Positions 8,013 through 17,684 of a stretch of DNA of 33,342 bases are shown here, piece by piece. Every line of letters starts with the position of its first letter. The stretch's first letter is position 1. Made by a program: the position numbers and the translations under genes. Source of the stretch: Tannerella sp. (GTDB lineage Bacteria; Bacteroidota; Bacteroidia; Bacteroidales; Tannerellaceae). The stretch is from positions 1 to 33,342 of the forward strand of contig JAITPV010000251.1 of the NCBI GenBank assembly GCA_031289275.1, given 5' to 3'. The notes beneath the pieces were generated by a model that was not told the DNA's origin, ran no database searches, and saw nothing but the letters and a program-made list of their open reading frames with translations.

Positions 8013-9416
8013 ATGAATTATGAATTTAGAACAGCAAGCCGGCAACTGTTGAGCGACTTGCATACGCCGGTCAGCCTCTATCTTAAGTTGCGCGATGTTT
8101 ATTCGATGTCTGCGCTGCTGGAAAGTTCGGACTTTCACGGCAAGGAAAACAGTCTGTCGTTTATCGCCTTGTGTCCCCTGGCAAGCATCGGCGTCAACAA
8201 CGGCGAGGCGACGTTGGCCTGTCCCGACGGGACGGTCGAGGTCGAACCGCTGTCGGACGGCCATTCGGTAGCGGATGCGCTGAACGGGTTTCTGGGCAGG
8301 TTCCGGGTGGAAGGGGCGGACAAAAACCGTTGCGGACTGTTCGGATATACAGCCTTCGACGCGGTGCGATACTTTGAAAACATCCCCGTGATGGATGCGC
8401 ACCATGAAGAGTCGGACGCGCCGGATCTCTTTTACGCCCTGTACAAATACACGCTCGTCTTCGACCATTTCAAGAATGAACTGACGATTGTCGAACTGCT
8501 GCAGGAAGGCGAAAAAGACCATCTGCCGGAGATCGAAACGCTGATCGAAGACCGTAACTTCGCGTCGTACAACTTCCGTACCGAAGGCGTACGCACGTCG
8601 TCCATTACCGATGACGAATACCGGGCGATGGTGCGCGAGGGCGTGCGTCACTGTCTGCGCGGCGACGTGTTCCAGATTGTGCTCAGCCGCCGCTTCGAGC
8701 AGGCCTTTCAGGGCGACGACTTCAAGGTATATCGCAGCCTGCGGAACATCAACCCTTCGCCCTACCTGTTTTACTTCGACTTCGGCGGCTTCCGCATCTT
8801 CGGCTCCTCGCCCGAAACGCACTGCAAGATCGAAAACGGCCATGCCAGCATCGACCCGATTGCGGGAACGGCCTTCCGGTCGGGAAACCTGACGCTCGAC
8901 AAACACCGCGTCGAGGCGCTGCTGAACGATCCGAAGGAAAACGCCGAACATGTCATGCTGGTCGATCTGGCACGCAACGACCTGAGCCGTAATGCGCACA
9001 ACGTGCACGTCGACTTCTACAAGGAAGTGCAGTACTACAGCCATGTGATGCACCTTGTCTCGCGCATCAGCGGCGAAATCAGCCCCGGCTGCAACGTCGT
9101 GGAGACGTTCATAGACACCTTTCCGGCCGGTACGCTCAGCGGGGCGCCGAAAGTACGTGCGATGGAGCTGATCACGGAACTGGAGAAGCATAACCGCGGC
9201 GCCTACGGCGGATGCCTCGGCTTTATCGGGCTGAACGGCGACCTGAACCAGGCCATCATGATACGCTCGTTCGTCAGCCGCGGCAACGTGCTCTACTATC
9301 AGGCGGGGGCGGGCATCGTGGCGCTGAGCGACGACGAACGCGAGTTGCAGGAAGTGAACAGCAAGCTCGGCGCCCTGAACAAGGCCATCGAGCAGGCGGA
9401 AACATTGATAAACTGA
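8013..9416 (+). CDS. trpE: Anthranilate synthase component I
   Basis: 467 aa; 'PSPYLFYFDF', 'SSPETH', 'PIAGTAFRSG', 'FPAGTLSGAPKVRAMELI'. Confidence 0.95.
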   Translation: MNYEFRTASRQLLSDLHTPVSLYLKLRDVYSMSALLESSDFHGKENSLSFIALCPLASIGVNNGEATLACPDGTVEVEPLSDGHSVADALNGFLGRFRVEGADKNRCGLFGYTAFDAVRYFENIPVMDAHHEESDAPDLFYALYKYTLVFDHFKNELTIVELLQEGEKDHLPEIETLIEDRNFASYNFRTEGVRTSSITDDEYRAMVREGVRHCLRGDVFQIVLSRRFEQAFQGDDFKVYRSLRNINPSPYLFYFDFGGFRIFGSSPETHCKIENGHASIDPIAGTAFRSGNLTLDKHRVEALLNDPKENAEHVMLVDLARNDLSRNAHNVHVDFYKEVQYYSHVMHLVSRISGEISPGCNVVETFIDTFPAGTLSGAPKVRAMELITELEKHNRGAYGGCLGFIGLNGDLNQAIMIRSFVSRGNVLYYQAGAGIVALSDDERELQEVNSKLGALNKAIEQAETLIN

Positions 9417-9430
9417 AAAACAGTGCAAAG

Positions 9431-10045
9431 ATGAACATACTCTTATTCGACAATTACGATTCCTTCACCTACAATTTGCGGCATATCCTGCTTGAGCTGG
9501 GCGCCGGGGTGGAGGTGCACCGCAACGACCGGATAACGCTGGACGAAGTAGACCGTTTCGACAGAATCGTCCTTTCGCCCGGCCCCGGCATCCCTTCGGA
9601 AGCGGGATTGCTGCTGCCGCTGATCAAGCGTTACGCGCCGACGAAAAGCATCCTCGGCGTCTGTCTTGGCGAACAGGCCATCGGCGAAGCGTTCGGGGCG
9701 ACGCTGCAAAACCTGACCCGCGTCTTTCACGGCGTATGCACCGACATCCGCACGATCGCTCCCGATCCGCTGTTCGACGGGCTGGAACCCGGCTTCCGCG
9801 CCGGACGGTATCATTCGTGGGTCGTATCGAAAGACAACTTCCCCGACTGCTTGGAAGTAACGGCCGTAGATGCCGAAGAGGGCATGATCATGGCGCTGCG
9901 CCACCGTACGTACGACGTCCGGGGCATCCAGTTCCATCCCGAGTCCGTCCTCACGCCCCAGGGCAAGCGGATGATCGAAAACTGGATGAGGAGCAACGTC
10001 TCGAATCCGACAAGTAATCATAATTTTCAATTTTCAATTCAATAA
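9431..10045 (+). CDS. trpG: Anthranilate synthase component II (glutamine amidotransferase)
   Basis: Start at ATG 9431: MNILLFDNYDSFTYNLRHIL..., 'SPGPGIPSEAG', 'GVCLGEQAI', 'GIQFHPES'. Confidence 0.95.
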   Translation: MNILLFDNYDSFTYNLRHILLELGAGVEVHRNDRITLDEVDRFDRIVLSPGPGIPSEAGLLLPLIKRYAPTKSILGVCLGEQAIGEAFGATLQNLTRVFHGVCTDIRTIAPDPLFDGLEPGFRAGRYHSWVVSKDNFPDCLEVTAVDAEEGMIMALRHRTYDVRGIQFHPESVLTPQGKRMIENWMRSNVSNPTSNHNFQFSIQ

Positions 10046-10047
10046 AT

Positions 10048-11049
10048 ATGAAACAAATACTGTATCGTTTATTTGAACACCGGTATCTGGACCGTAGCGA
10101 GGCGCAGACGCTGTTGCAGAACATCGCCACAGGCCGGTACAACGAGTCGCAGATCGCCAGCCTGATCACGGTCTTCCTGATGCGCAGCATCTCCGTCGAC
10201 GAGTTGACGGGCTTTCGCGACGCCCTGCTCGACATGAGCCATCGCGTCGACCTGTCCGACTATCCCTTCATCGACATCGTAGGCACGGGCGGCGACGGGA
10301 AAAATACGTTCAACATCAGCACCGCGGCCTGTTTCGTGCTGGCCGGCGCCGGTTATCACGTCGTGAAGCACGGCAACTATGGCGCCACCTCCGTTAGCGG
10401 CGCCAGCAACGTGATGGAGCAGCACGGCGTGAAGTTCACGACAGACGTCGACCGGCTGCGCGCCTCGATGGACGCCTGCCGCATCGCCTACCTGCATGCG
10501 CCGCTCTTCAACCCGGCGCTTAAGGCCGTGGCGCCCGTGCGCAAGAGCCTGGCTGTGCGCAGTTTTTTCAACATCCTCGGCCCGCTGGTCAATCCCGCCA
10601 TTCCGAAGTATCAGCTGCTGGGCGTGTACAACCTGCCGCTGGCGCGTCTGTACACGTATGCCTATCAGGCAAGCGGCGTTCGTTTCGGTGTCGTGCACAG
10701 TCTGGACGGCTACGATGAAATCTCGCTCACGGGTGAATTTAAAGTCACCATGACGGGAAAAGAGAAAATCTATACGCCGGAGATGATCGGTTTGCCGCGC
10801 GTGCAGGAATCCGATCTGTTCGGCGGCGACACGCCGGCAGACGCTGCCCGTATCTTCGACGCCGTAATGCACAACACCGCTACCCCGGCGCAACGCAACT
10901 GCGTACTGGCTAACGCCGCCTTTGCCATCCAGGTGATCTGTCCCGAAAAGAAAATCGCCGCTTGCCTGGCCGAAGCAACAGAATCGCTGGCCGGCGGAAA
11001 GGCGCTTCAGGCGCTTCGGAAGTTTTTGGAATTGAACGGGGAGGGGTGA
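10048..11049 (+). CDS. trpD: Anthranilate phosphoribosyltransferase
   Basis: 333 aa; 'DIVGTGGDGKNTFNISTAACFVLAGAG', 'KHGNYGATSVSGASNVMEQHG'. Confidence 0.95.
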   Translation: MKQILYRLFEHRYLDRSEAQTLLQNIATGRYNESQIASLITVFLMRSISVDELTGFRDALLDMSHRVDLSDYPFIDIVGTGGDGKNTFNISTAACFVLAGAGYHVVKHGNYGATSVSGASNVMEQHGVKFTTDVDRLRASMDACRIAYLHAPLFNPALKAVAPVRKSLAVRSFFNILGPLVNPAIPKYQLLGVYNLPLARLYTYAYQASGVRFGVVHSLDGYDEISLTGEFKVTMTGKEKIYTPEMIGLPRVQESDLFGGDTPADAARIFDAVMHNTATPAQRNCVLANAAFAIQVICPEKKIAACLAEATESLAGGKALQALRKFLELNGEG

Positions 11050-11051
11050 GA

Positions 11052-12512
11052 GTGGATATATTGGAAACAATCGTAGCGAATAAGCGGCGCGAAGTGGCGA
11101 ATCAGAAGGCAGCCGTTTCGCTGGAAACGATGCTGGCGATGGGCGCGGCGCGGATGGAACGGCGTACCTGTTCGATGCGGAAAGCATTGGCAACGTCGGC
11201 GTCGGGCATCATCGCCGAGTTCAAACGGCGGTCGCCCTCGAAGGGTTGGCTACATCCCGGTGCAAAGGTCGCCGATGTTGTCACGGCCTATGAAAACGGC
11301 GGCGCTGCGGCGTGTTCCATCTTGACGGACAGCGATTTTTTCGGCGGTTCGCTGAGTGATTTGCAGCATGCACGTGCGTTGGTGCGACTACCGTTGTTGC
11401 GCAAGGATTTCATTGTGGATGAATACCAGCTTTTTCAGGCGCGGGTGATGGGGGCGGATGCCATATTGCTAATTGCCGCCATATTGACAAGGGATGAATG
11501 TGTGCATCTGGCGAAAATGGCGCATGCCCTGGAGATGGAAGTGCTACTGGAGATTCATCACGACAGCGAATTGTCATACCTCCATCCGGAGATCGACATG
11601 CTGGGAGTGAACAACCGGAATCTGGGTACGTTCGACACGACGGTCGAAAACTCCTTCCGGCTCGTTGAGCGGATGCGGGCGGAAGCGGGCACGGGAAAAC
11701 AGGCGCCGCTGCTCGTTTCGGAAAGCGGACTGTCGGACGTCGCGACGGTCGGGCAACTGCGCGAAACCGGTTTTCGAGGCTTCCTGATTGGCGAAACGTT
11801 TATGAAAACGGAGCATCCGGGCGAAAGACTCAGAAAATTCATTGATGAATTGAGAATGGAGAATGAAATGCTGAAAATCAAAGTGTGCGGGATGCGTGAA
11901 GTGGAAAATATCCGGGCGGTCGAACGGCTGGACATCGACTGGATGGGGTTTATCTTTTATCCCCGGTCGCCGCGTTATGTGCCTGACGAGGATGTTTATG
12001 CGAAGGCTGTTCGCCGGTGTGCGAAAGTGAAAGCCGGCGTCTTTGTCAATGCCGGCCGGAAGGAAATGCTGGAAAAGGCGTCGCGCTACGGGCTGGACTG
12101 TTTGCAGTTGCACGGCAACGAATCGCCCGGCGTGTGCGAAGCCTTGCAACGGCAGGGCTACCGCGTGATCAAGGCCTTTGCCGTCGCCACAGCCGAAGAC
12201 CTGGCACAGACGGCCGCCTATGAATCCTGTGCCGATTATTTCCTTTTCGATACGAAATGCAATACCTGCGGCGGTTCCGGTAAAACCTTCGACTGGACGC
12301 TGCTGGACGCTTATCATGGTGAAACGCCCTTCCTCCTGAGCGGCGGCATCCATCCCGGAAGCATCCCCGACCTGCTCCGTTTCGAGCACCTCCGGATGGC
12401 CGGAATCGACCTGAACAGCGGCTTTGAAACCGCTCCGGCGCTGAAAGACGTCCGCCGGCTGGAGATATTTATCAACCAACTTAAAAACAAAAATAAACAA
12501 GACATCAGATGA
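11052..12512 (+). CDS. trpCF: Fused indole-3-glycerol phosphate synthase / phosphoribosylanthranilate isomerase (TrpC-TrpF)
   Basis: GTG start [20 protein letters not shown]; TrpC motifs '[13 protein letters not shown]', '[12 protein letters not shown]', '[10 protein letters not shown]'; TrpF begins '[16 protein letters not shown]' at 11868 in the same frame with no stop. ORF track start at 10962 lies inside trpD. Confidence 0.9.
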   Translation: MDILETIVANKRREVANQKAAVSLETMLAMGAARMERRTCSMRKALATSASGIIAEFKRRSPSKGWLHPGAKVADVVTAYENGGAAACSILTDSDFFGGSLSDLQHARALVRLPLLRKDFIVDEYQLFQARVMGADAILLIAAILTRDECVHLAKMAHALEMEVLLEIHHDSELSYLHPEIDMLGVNNRNLGTFDTTVENSFRLVERMRAEAGTGKQAPLLVSESGLSDVATVGQLRETGFRGFLIGETFMKTEHPGERLRKFIDELRMENEMLKIKVCGMREVENIRAVERLDIDWMGFIFYPRSPRYVPDEDVYAKAVRRCAKVKAGVFVNAGRKEMLEKASRYGLDCLQLHGNESPGVCEALQRQGYRVIKAFAVATAEDLAQTAAYESCADYFLFDTKCNTCGGSGKTFDWTLLDAYHGETPFLLSGGIHPGSIPDLLRFEHLRMAGIDLNSGFETAPALKDVRRLEIFINQLKNKNKQDIR

Positions 12513-13282
12513 ACCGTATTACACAACTTTTCGAGACACGGGACGCGAATATCCTGTCGGTCTATTTCACTGCCGGCTATCCCGCATCAGACCGGACGCA
12601 AGCCATCCTCGAAGCCCTGCAAGATCAGGGCATTGACATGGCGGAAATCGGCATCCCCTTCTCCGATCCGATGGCCGACGGGCCGGTCATACAACAGGCT
12701 GCCACGCAGGCGCTCCGCAACGGCATGTCGCTCCGCCTCCTGTTCGAGCAACTCAAGGATGTCCGCCGTACCATCCACATTCCGCTTATCCTCATGGGTT
12801 ATCTCAATCCTGTGATGCAGTACGGATTCGAGGCCTTTTGCCGCTCGTGCGAGGCCGTCGGCGTAGACGGCATGATCATCCCCGACCTGCCTTTTGCCGA
12901 CTACATGGCCGAATACAAGGATACCGCCACCCGTTACGGACTGAAAGTCATTATGCTTATCACGCCCGAGACGTCCGACGAACGCATACGCCTGATCGAC
13001 GAGCACACCGGCGGCTTCATCTACATGGTTTCGAGCGCAGCCACCACCGGCGCACAGCAGTCTTTTGACGATGCCAAACAAGCCTATTTCCAGCGTATCA
13101 ACGCGATGAACCTGAAAAATCCCCGTCTGGTCGGTTTTGGAATCAGTAATAAGGCGACCTACGACGTTGCCGCCGGCAACGCATCCGGCGTCATCATCGG
13201 CAGCAAATTTGTGCAATTACTGGGCGAAACCGCCTTGCCCGCTGAAGCGGTCGGAAAATTGCTGAAGGCGTTGCAACAGTGA
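12509..13282 (+). CDS. trpA: Tryptophan synthase alpha subunit
   Basis: 257 aa; '[12 protein letters not shown]', '[17 protein letters not shown]', ATGA overlap with trpCF. Confidence 0.95.
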   Translation: MNRITQLFETRDANILSVYFTAGYPASDRTQAILEALQDQGIDMAEIGIPFSDPMADGPVIQQAATQALRNGMSLRLLFEQLKDVRRTIHIPLILMGYLNPVMQYGFEAFCRSCEAVGVDGMIIPDLPFADYMAEYKDTATRYGLKVIMLITPETSDERIRLIDEHTGGFIYMVSSAATTGAQQSFDDAKQAYFQRINAMNLKNPRLVGFGISNKATYDVAAGNASGVIIGSKFVQLLGETALPAEAVGKLLKALQQ

Positions 13283-13308
13283 GGCAGGGAAATTATTTAG
13301 TGAAAACA

Positions 13309-13340
13309 TTTGCAGATATGTTACATACGTACTATATTTG
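13309..13340 (+). promoter_or_regulatory. Putative promoter for GH88 gene
   Basis: TTTG (13309-13312) -N20- TATATTTG (13333-13340). Confidence 0.55.
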
Positions 13341-13385
13341 CGCCGGATTGACAGCTAAGAATAATTTCAATAAAACCCATTATAT

Positions 13386-14579
13386 ATGAAGAATACATTT
13401 GTTTTCACCCTTGTTTATATGGCTTTATGCGCCGTTGCCTGCACTCCCGGACAAGAATCCGTGGATGCGATTATTAAAAACCGCCTTGACCGTTCGTTGC
13501 CCTGCTACGAACGAATGGCGCAATCGCTGATCGACCAGCCGGACAAATTGCCCCGCACAGTTGATTCGGAAGGCAACTTGTTAACGACTTCCTCCGACGG
13601 ATGGGTCAGCGGTTTCGTACCCGGCACGTTGTGGTATTTGTATCAATACAGTAACCGTCCGGACATGCTGGAGGCCGCCCGGAACTATACGGCGCGTATT
13701 GAAAAGGAACAATACAATACCGACACGCACGATCTCGGATTCATGTTGTATTGCAGTTTCGGCAACGGCCTGCGGCTTACCGGCGATACGGCTTACCGGA
13801 ACGTCCTGCTACACGGCGCGGCGTCGCTTGCCAGCCGCTTCAATCCCTTGGTGGGATGTATCTGTTCCTGGAATCCTAACGAAAAATGGCAATTCCCCGT
13901 GATTATCGACAACATGATGAATCTTGAATTGCTCTTTTGGGCATCGAAAGAATCCGGTGATCCGACTTACCGGAATATCTGTCTTTCGCACGCCGACAAA
14001 ACCATCGAAAACCATTTCCGTCCGGACGGCAGTTCCTGGCATGTCGTTTCATACGATACCATCACCGGACAAGTGGAACGGAAAAATACGGCGCAGGGCT
14101 TTTCCGACGAATCGGCCTGGGGACGCGGGCAAGCATGGGGATTATATGGTTTTACGGTCATGTATCGCGAAACGCGCGACGTCAAATATCTGGATCAAGC
14201 TCGGCGTATCGCCGCCTTTATCCTGAATCATCCGAACCTGCCGGCCGACAAGATACCCTACTGGGATTTCAACGCCCCCGAAATACCCGATGCCAAACGC
14301 GATGCTTCCGCCGGAGCCATCATCGCATCGGCACTGATCGAATTGAGCCGTTATGTAGATGAAGCCCTGGCAAAGACGTATATGGAGGTCGCCGAAACGC
14401 AGATTCGCACGCTCTCGTCGCCGGAATATTTTGCCGAACCGGAAACTAACGGAAACTTCCTCCTCAAACATTCTGTCGGTGCGATACCTTACAATTCCGA
14501 AGTCGACGTGCCGCTGACTTATGCCGATTATTACTATGTGGAAGCCATGTTGAGATATAGGGATTCAAAGATTCAATAA
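13386..14579 (+). CDS. GH88-family unsaturated glucuronyl hydrolase, lipoprotein
   Basis: 397 aa; lipobox 'LCAVAC'; 'DGWVSGFVPGTLWYLYQYS', 'HDLGFMLYCSFGNG', 'IIDNMMNLELLFWAS', 'WGRGQAWGLYGF', 'YWDFNAPEIPDAKRDASAGAI'. Confidence 0.88.
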   Translation: MKNTFVFTLVYMALCAVACTPGQESVDAIIKNRLDRSLPCYERMAQSLIDQPDKLPRTVDSEGNLLTTSSDGWVSGFVPGTLWYLYQYSNRPDMLEAARNYTARIEKEQYNTDTHDLGFMLYCSFGNGLRLTGDTAYRNVLLHGAASLASRFNPLVGCICSWNPNEKWQFPVIIDNMMNLELLFWASKESGDPTYRNICLSHADKTIENHFRPDGSSWHVVSYDTITGQVERKNTAQGFSDESAWGRGQAWGLYGFTVMYRETRDVKYLDQARRIAAFILNHPNLPADKIPYWDFNAPEIPDAKRDASAGAIIASALIELSRYVDEALAKTYMEVAETQIRTLSSPEYFAEPETNGNFLLKHSVGAIPYNSEVDVPLTYADYYYVEAMLRYRDSKIQ

Positions 14580-14605
14580 TTTCAAAGATTCAAAGATTTA
14601 AGAAT

Positions 14606-14635
14606 TGCAGGGGCGAAAGATTTTTCACCCCTGCA
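14606..14635. repeat. Hairpin TGCAGGGGCGAAAGATTTTTCACCCCTGCA, possibly terminator
   Basis: 8-bp perfect outer stem plus GAAA/TTTC inner pairing, downstream of GH88 gene. Confidence 0.65.
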
Positions 14636-14677
14636 TGGATTCCGACGCAGGTTTGCCCTTGATTCCTTTCCGGAAAA

Positions 14678-14709
14678 TTTGGCGCATAAGAATCTTTTCT
14701 GTACTTTTG
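14678..14709 (+). promoter_or_regulatory. Putative promoter for the DUF3078-like gene
   Basis: TTTG (14678-14681) -N20- TACTTTTG (14702-14709). Confidence 0.5.
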
Positions 14710-14738
14710 CGCGAACGTTTAGTTTAAAATATAAGGTG

Positions 14739-16295
14739 ATGAAGAAACGATATATATTTATTTTCCTGATATATTCCTTTATATGTATTCAGACGAAGGC
14801 GCAAGATCTCAATTTCAATGAAGAGATACGCCGGCGTATAGAAAGCGGTGGAAAAAATTCTACGGCTCCGGCCGATCAGGATACCATGCTCCGCGTCACT
14901 TCCCCGTCTGAATCCGAAGAATTGTTTGAGGAAGAGGGCGCGCTTTCTATCGACTCCCCGGACGACGCAACCGAAGACCAACTTGAGCAGGATACTATTC
15001 CCGCCGTTTCTCAAGAACCTGTCGCTCCTCCGCTGAGCATGTCGCCCGAAGCCATATATTGGGCAAGAGATGCCGTGTCATATAATACCTTCGGGCCGGA
15101 CGTCACCTTTCGCGACACCGTTATTGTCAATTCCCTCTTTATGCCTGTGCTCTTTAGAGAAGGACATATCAGGCCGGAAGAAAAAATTTCGCTATACCGG
15201 CCTATGGATTATTCAACGACGGATGAGTGGCTAAAACCGCTTTACCGTCCGGTCACTATCTTTGAAAAACAAGCAATGGAATTATATCTGAACGAAATAG
15301 CATATCAGTATGTTCAGCAGTATCACCCGGAATATTTCCATTACAATGCGCAACATCTGCCCACGGAAACGACACATTTCATCCGAAGGGAAAAGAGGAT
15401 TGAAGTGCCTGTCGAAAAGATAGAAATAAAACCGACGGATTATACGACGCCAACCAAATTCCTCCCAGACCGGAAATACTGGACTTCCTCTTTTGAGAGC
15501 GACATCAAGTTTTCGCAAAACTACGTTTCTCCGAACTGGTACAAAGGAGGAGTCAGTAATATGAATATATTCACGAAGAACCTGATAAAATATAATTACG
15601 CCAAGGATCGGATCATCTTTACCAATATGATGGAAATTAACGCCAGCATGTATAGTGCGCCCAAAGACACTTTGCGGAATTATAAACTTGGCGACGACCT
15701 TTTCCGGTATTATGCCAACTTTGGTTATCGCGCCTTCAGCAAATGGTTTTATACGCTTGGCGCCGAATTTAAGACACAGATGTTTACAAACTATCAGGAG
15801 AATACTACGGTGAAACAAGCGGCGTTACTTTCTCCCTTCATTGTGAACGTGGAACCGGGTATGAAATACGACCTCGTAAAGAAATACAGCCGCAAAGACC
15901 GTTCCCTGACCATCGCCCTCAATGTATCCCCGTTCTCATATAATTATATGTATAGTATGGACAGAAATATTGATCTGGGGCGGCACGGATTCCAGAAAAA
16001 CGAAGCCGATGTCTATGAATACAGGTTCAGTAAATTCGGTTCGACACTCCGTTACGACATGGTTGTAAAACCTAACCGGAATGTCACATGGAAAACGCGC
16101 TTTTACTACTTTACGAGTTACGACCATATCATAGCCGAATATGAAAATTCGCTGGATTTAGCCATTAGCCGTTACTTTTCGACATTGATATACGTTAACT
16201 TGCGTTATGATGACGGTGTTGCTAAAACAGAAGATTTTGATTCTTTTCTCCAGACCAATGAAATCCTGAGTTTTGGTCTCAGTTACAAGTGGTAA
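14739..16295 (+). CDS. DUF3078-like outer-membrane beta-barrel protein
   Basis: Start MKKRYIFIFLIYSFICIQTKAQ; 'KYWTSSFESDIKFSQNYVSPNWYKGGVSNMN' and C-terminal aromatic 'LSYKW'. Confidence 0.7.
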   Translation: MKKRYIFIFLIYSFICIQTKAQDLNFNEEIRRRIESGGKNSTAPADQDTMLRVTSPSESEELFEEEGALSIDSPDDATEDQLEQDTIPAVSQEPVAPPLSMSPEAIYWARDAVSYNTFGPDVTFRDTVIVNSLFMPVLFREGHIRPEEKISLYRPMDYSTTDEWLKPLYRPVTIFEKQAMELYLNEIAYQYVQQYHPEYFHYNAQHLPTETTHFIRREKRIEVPVEKIEIKPTDYTTPTKFLPDRKYWTSSFESDIKFSQNYVSPNWYKGGVSNMNIFTKNLIKYNYAKDRIIFTNMMEINASMYSAPKDTLRNYKLGDDLFRYYANFGYRAFSKWFYTLGAEFKTQMFTNYQENTTVKQAALLSPFIVNVEPGMKYDLVKKYSRKDRSLTIALNVSPFSYNYMYSMDRNIDLGRHGFQKNEADVYEYRFSKFGSTLRYDMVVKPNRNVTWKTRFYYFTSYDHIIAEYENSLDLAISRYFSTLIYVNLRYDDGVAKTEDFDSFLQTNEILSFGLSYKW

Positions 16296-16398
16296 GCCTT
16301 TTTATTTTTTTTAAGAACAAAAAAGAGGGGAAATATGAGTTTATATCCGATTTATCACTACTTTTGCCTGCATTTTGCAATGTAGAGATTACAAAAGT

Positions 16399-16824
16399 AT
16401 GAGTAAAACGATTCAACATACCGGTATCATTGAAAAAATCGAACAGCCTGTCGTATTCGTCCGGATTGTGCAACCATCGGCTTGTAACGGTTGTCATGCA
16501 GCATCCGTATGTCCGAATACAGACGGCAAAAACCAAGTTATTGAAGTGGAAGATCATACCGGGCATTATACCGTAAATGAAGAAGTCATGCTTTGCGGTC
16601 AATATACCATGGGACGACAGGCGATCCTGCTTGCATACGTCTATCCGATGCTCCTTGTCGTTGCCGCTCTTGCCATTGGCGTTCACCTGACCGGTAACGA
16701 ACCGGCGGGCGGATTGACGGGATTATTGATACTGTTTCCGTATTATGGTCTAATATATCTGATGCGTGACAGGCTGAAAAGAAAATTTGTCTTCACGTTA
16801 TCCCAAATTATCAAGTGTATATGA
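16399..16824 (+). CDS. rseC: SoxR-reducing system protein RseC family
   Basis: MSKTIQHTGIIEKIEQPVVFVRIVQPSACNGCHAASVC...; Cys motif, two TM helices, directly upstream of rnfB. Confidence 0.85.
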   Translation: MSKTIQHTGIIEKIEQPVVFVRIVQPSACNGCHAASVCPNTDGKNQVIEVEDHTGHYTVNEEVMLCGQYTMGRQAILLAYVYPMLLVVAALAIGVHLTGNEPAGGLTGLLILFPYYGLIYLMRDRLKRKFVFTLSQIIKCI

Positions 16825-17657
16825 TTTTATCCGCTGTTATATCATTAGGAGCGATTGGAACAATAGAGGCTATCATCTTGTACATAGCTTCCCGGAAGTT
16901 TAAAGTAGACGAAAATCCACAAGTTGCACAGATACAGGCTGTCCTGCCGGGAGCTAATTGTGGGGGATGCGGTTATCCGGGCTGCGGAGGATTTGCCGAA
17001 GCGTGCGTAAAAGCCGGACTGTTGGATGGCCTGCAATGTCCTGTCGGGGGCAATGAAATAATGCGTCAGGTCGCTTCCATCCTGGGCGTAGAGTCCGGAG
17101 CGAACGACTCCAAGACGGCTGTCGTACGGTGCAACGGAACATGCGAAGCGCGTCCCCGGCTCAATATCTACGACGGAACGAAAAATTGCGCCATTGCCGG
17201 CGCACTCTATGGCGGTGAAACCGGCTGTTCCTATGGCTGTTTCGGTTATGGCGATTGCGTCGAGAGTTGTTTGTTCGGCGCAATCCGTATCAATCCGGAA
17301 ACCCAAATCGCTGAAGTGGACGAGAATAAATGCACGTCGTGCGGCGCATGTGTGAAGGCTTGCCCCAAACGGATCATCGAACTTCGTAAAAAAGGCCCCA
17401 AATCACGTCGAATCTATGTTTCGTGCGTGAATAAGGATAAAGGAGGGATTGCCGGAAAAGTGTGTGCCAACGCATGTACAGGATGCAGCCTCTGTCGGAA
17501 AAAATGCGAATTTGACGCTATCACCATCCTGCATAATCTGTCGTATATTGATGATACGAAATGTCGTTTATGCCGCAAGTGTGTGGCGGCTTGTCCCTCA
17601 AATGCCATTCACGAATTGAATTTTCCACCCAGAAAAGAAGTTCAATCCCTTTCATAA
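16821..17657 (+). CDS. rnfB: Electron transport complex subunit RnfB
   Basis: 'LPGANCGGCGYPGCGGFAEAC', multiple 4Fe-4S CxxCxxCxxxC motifs; ATGA overlap with rseC. Confidence 0.93.
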   Translation: MILSAVISLGAIGTIEAIILYIASRKFKVDENPQVAQIQAVLPGANCGGCGYPGCGGFAEACVKAGLLDGLQCPVGGNEIMRQVASILGVESGANDSKTAVVRCNGTCEARPRLNIYDGTKNCAIAGALYGGETGCSYGCFGYGDCVESCLFGAIRINPETQIAEVDENKCTSCGACVKACPKRIIELRKKGPKSRRIYVSCVNKDKGGIAGKVCANACTGCSLCRKKCEFDAITILHNLSYIDDTKCRLCRKCVAACPSNAIHELNFPPRKEVQSLS

Positions 17658-17684
17658 CGTGTAATACATCCTTATTTTATAATC

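Noticed and set aside
7998-9428. Long antisense ORF (476 aa) opposite trpE, and similar ones at 6732-7958, 10069-11193, 11574-12500
   Set aside because: Shadow ORFs of codon-biased genes; sense strand encodes recognised trp enzymes and the antisense products match no family.
9212-9430. N-terminal extension of trpG
   Set aside because: Overlaps trpE in another frame; canonical amidotransferase start MNILLFDNYDSF is at 9431.
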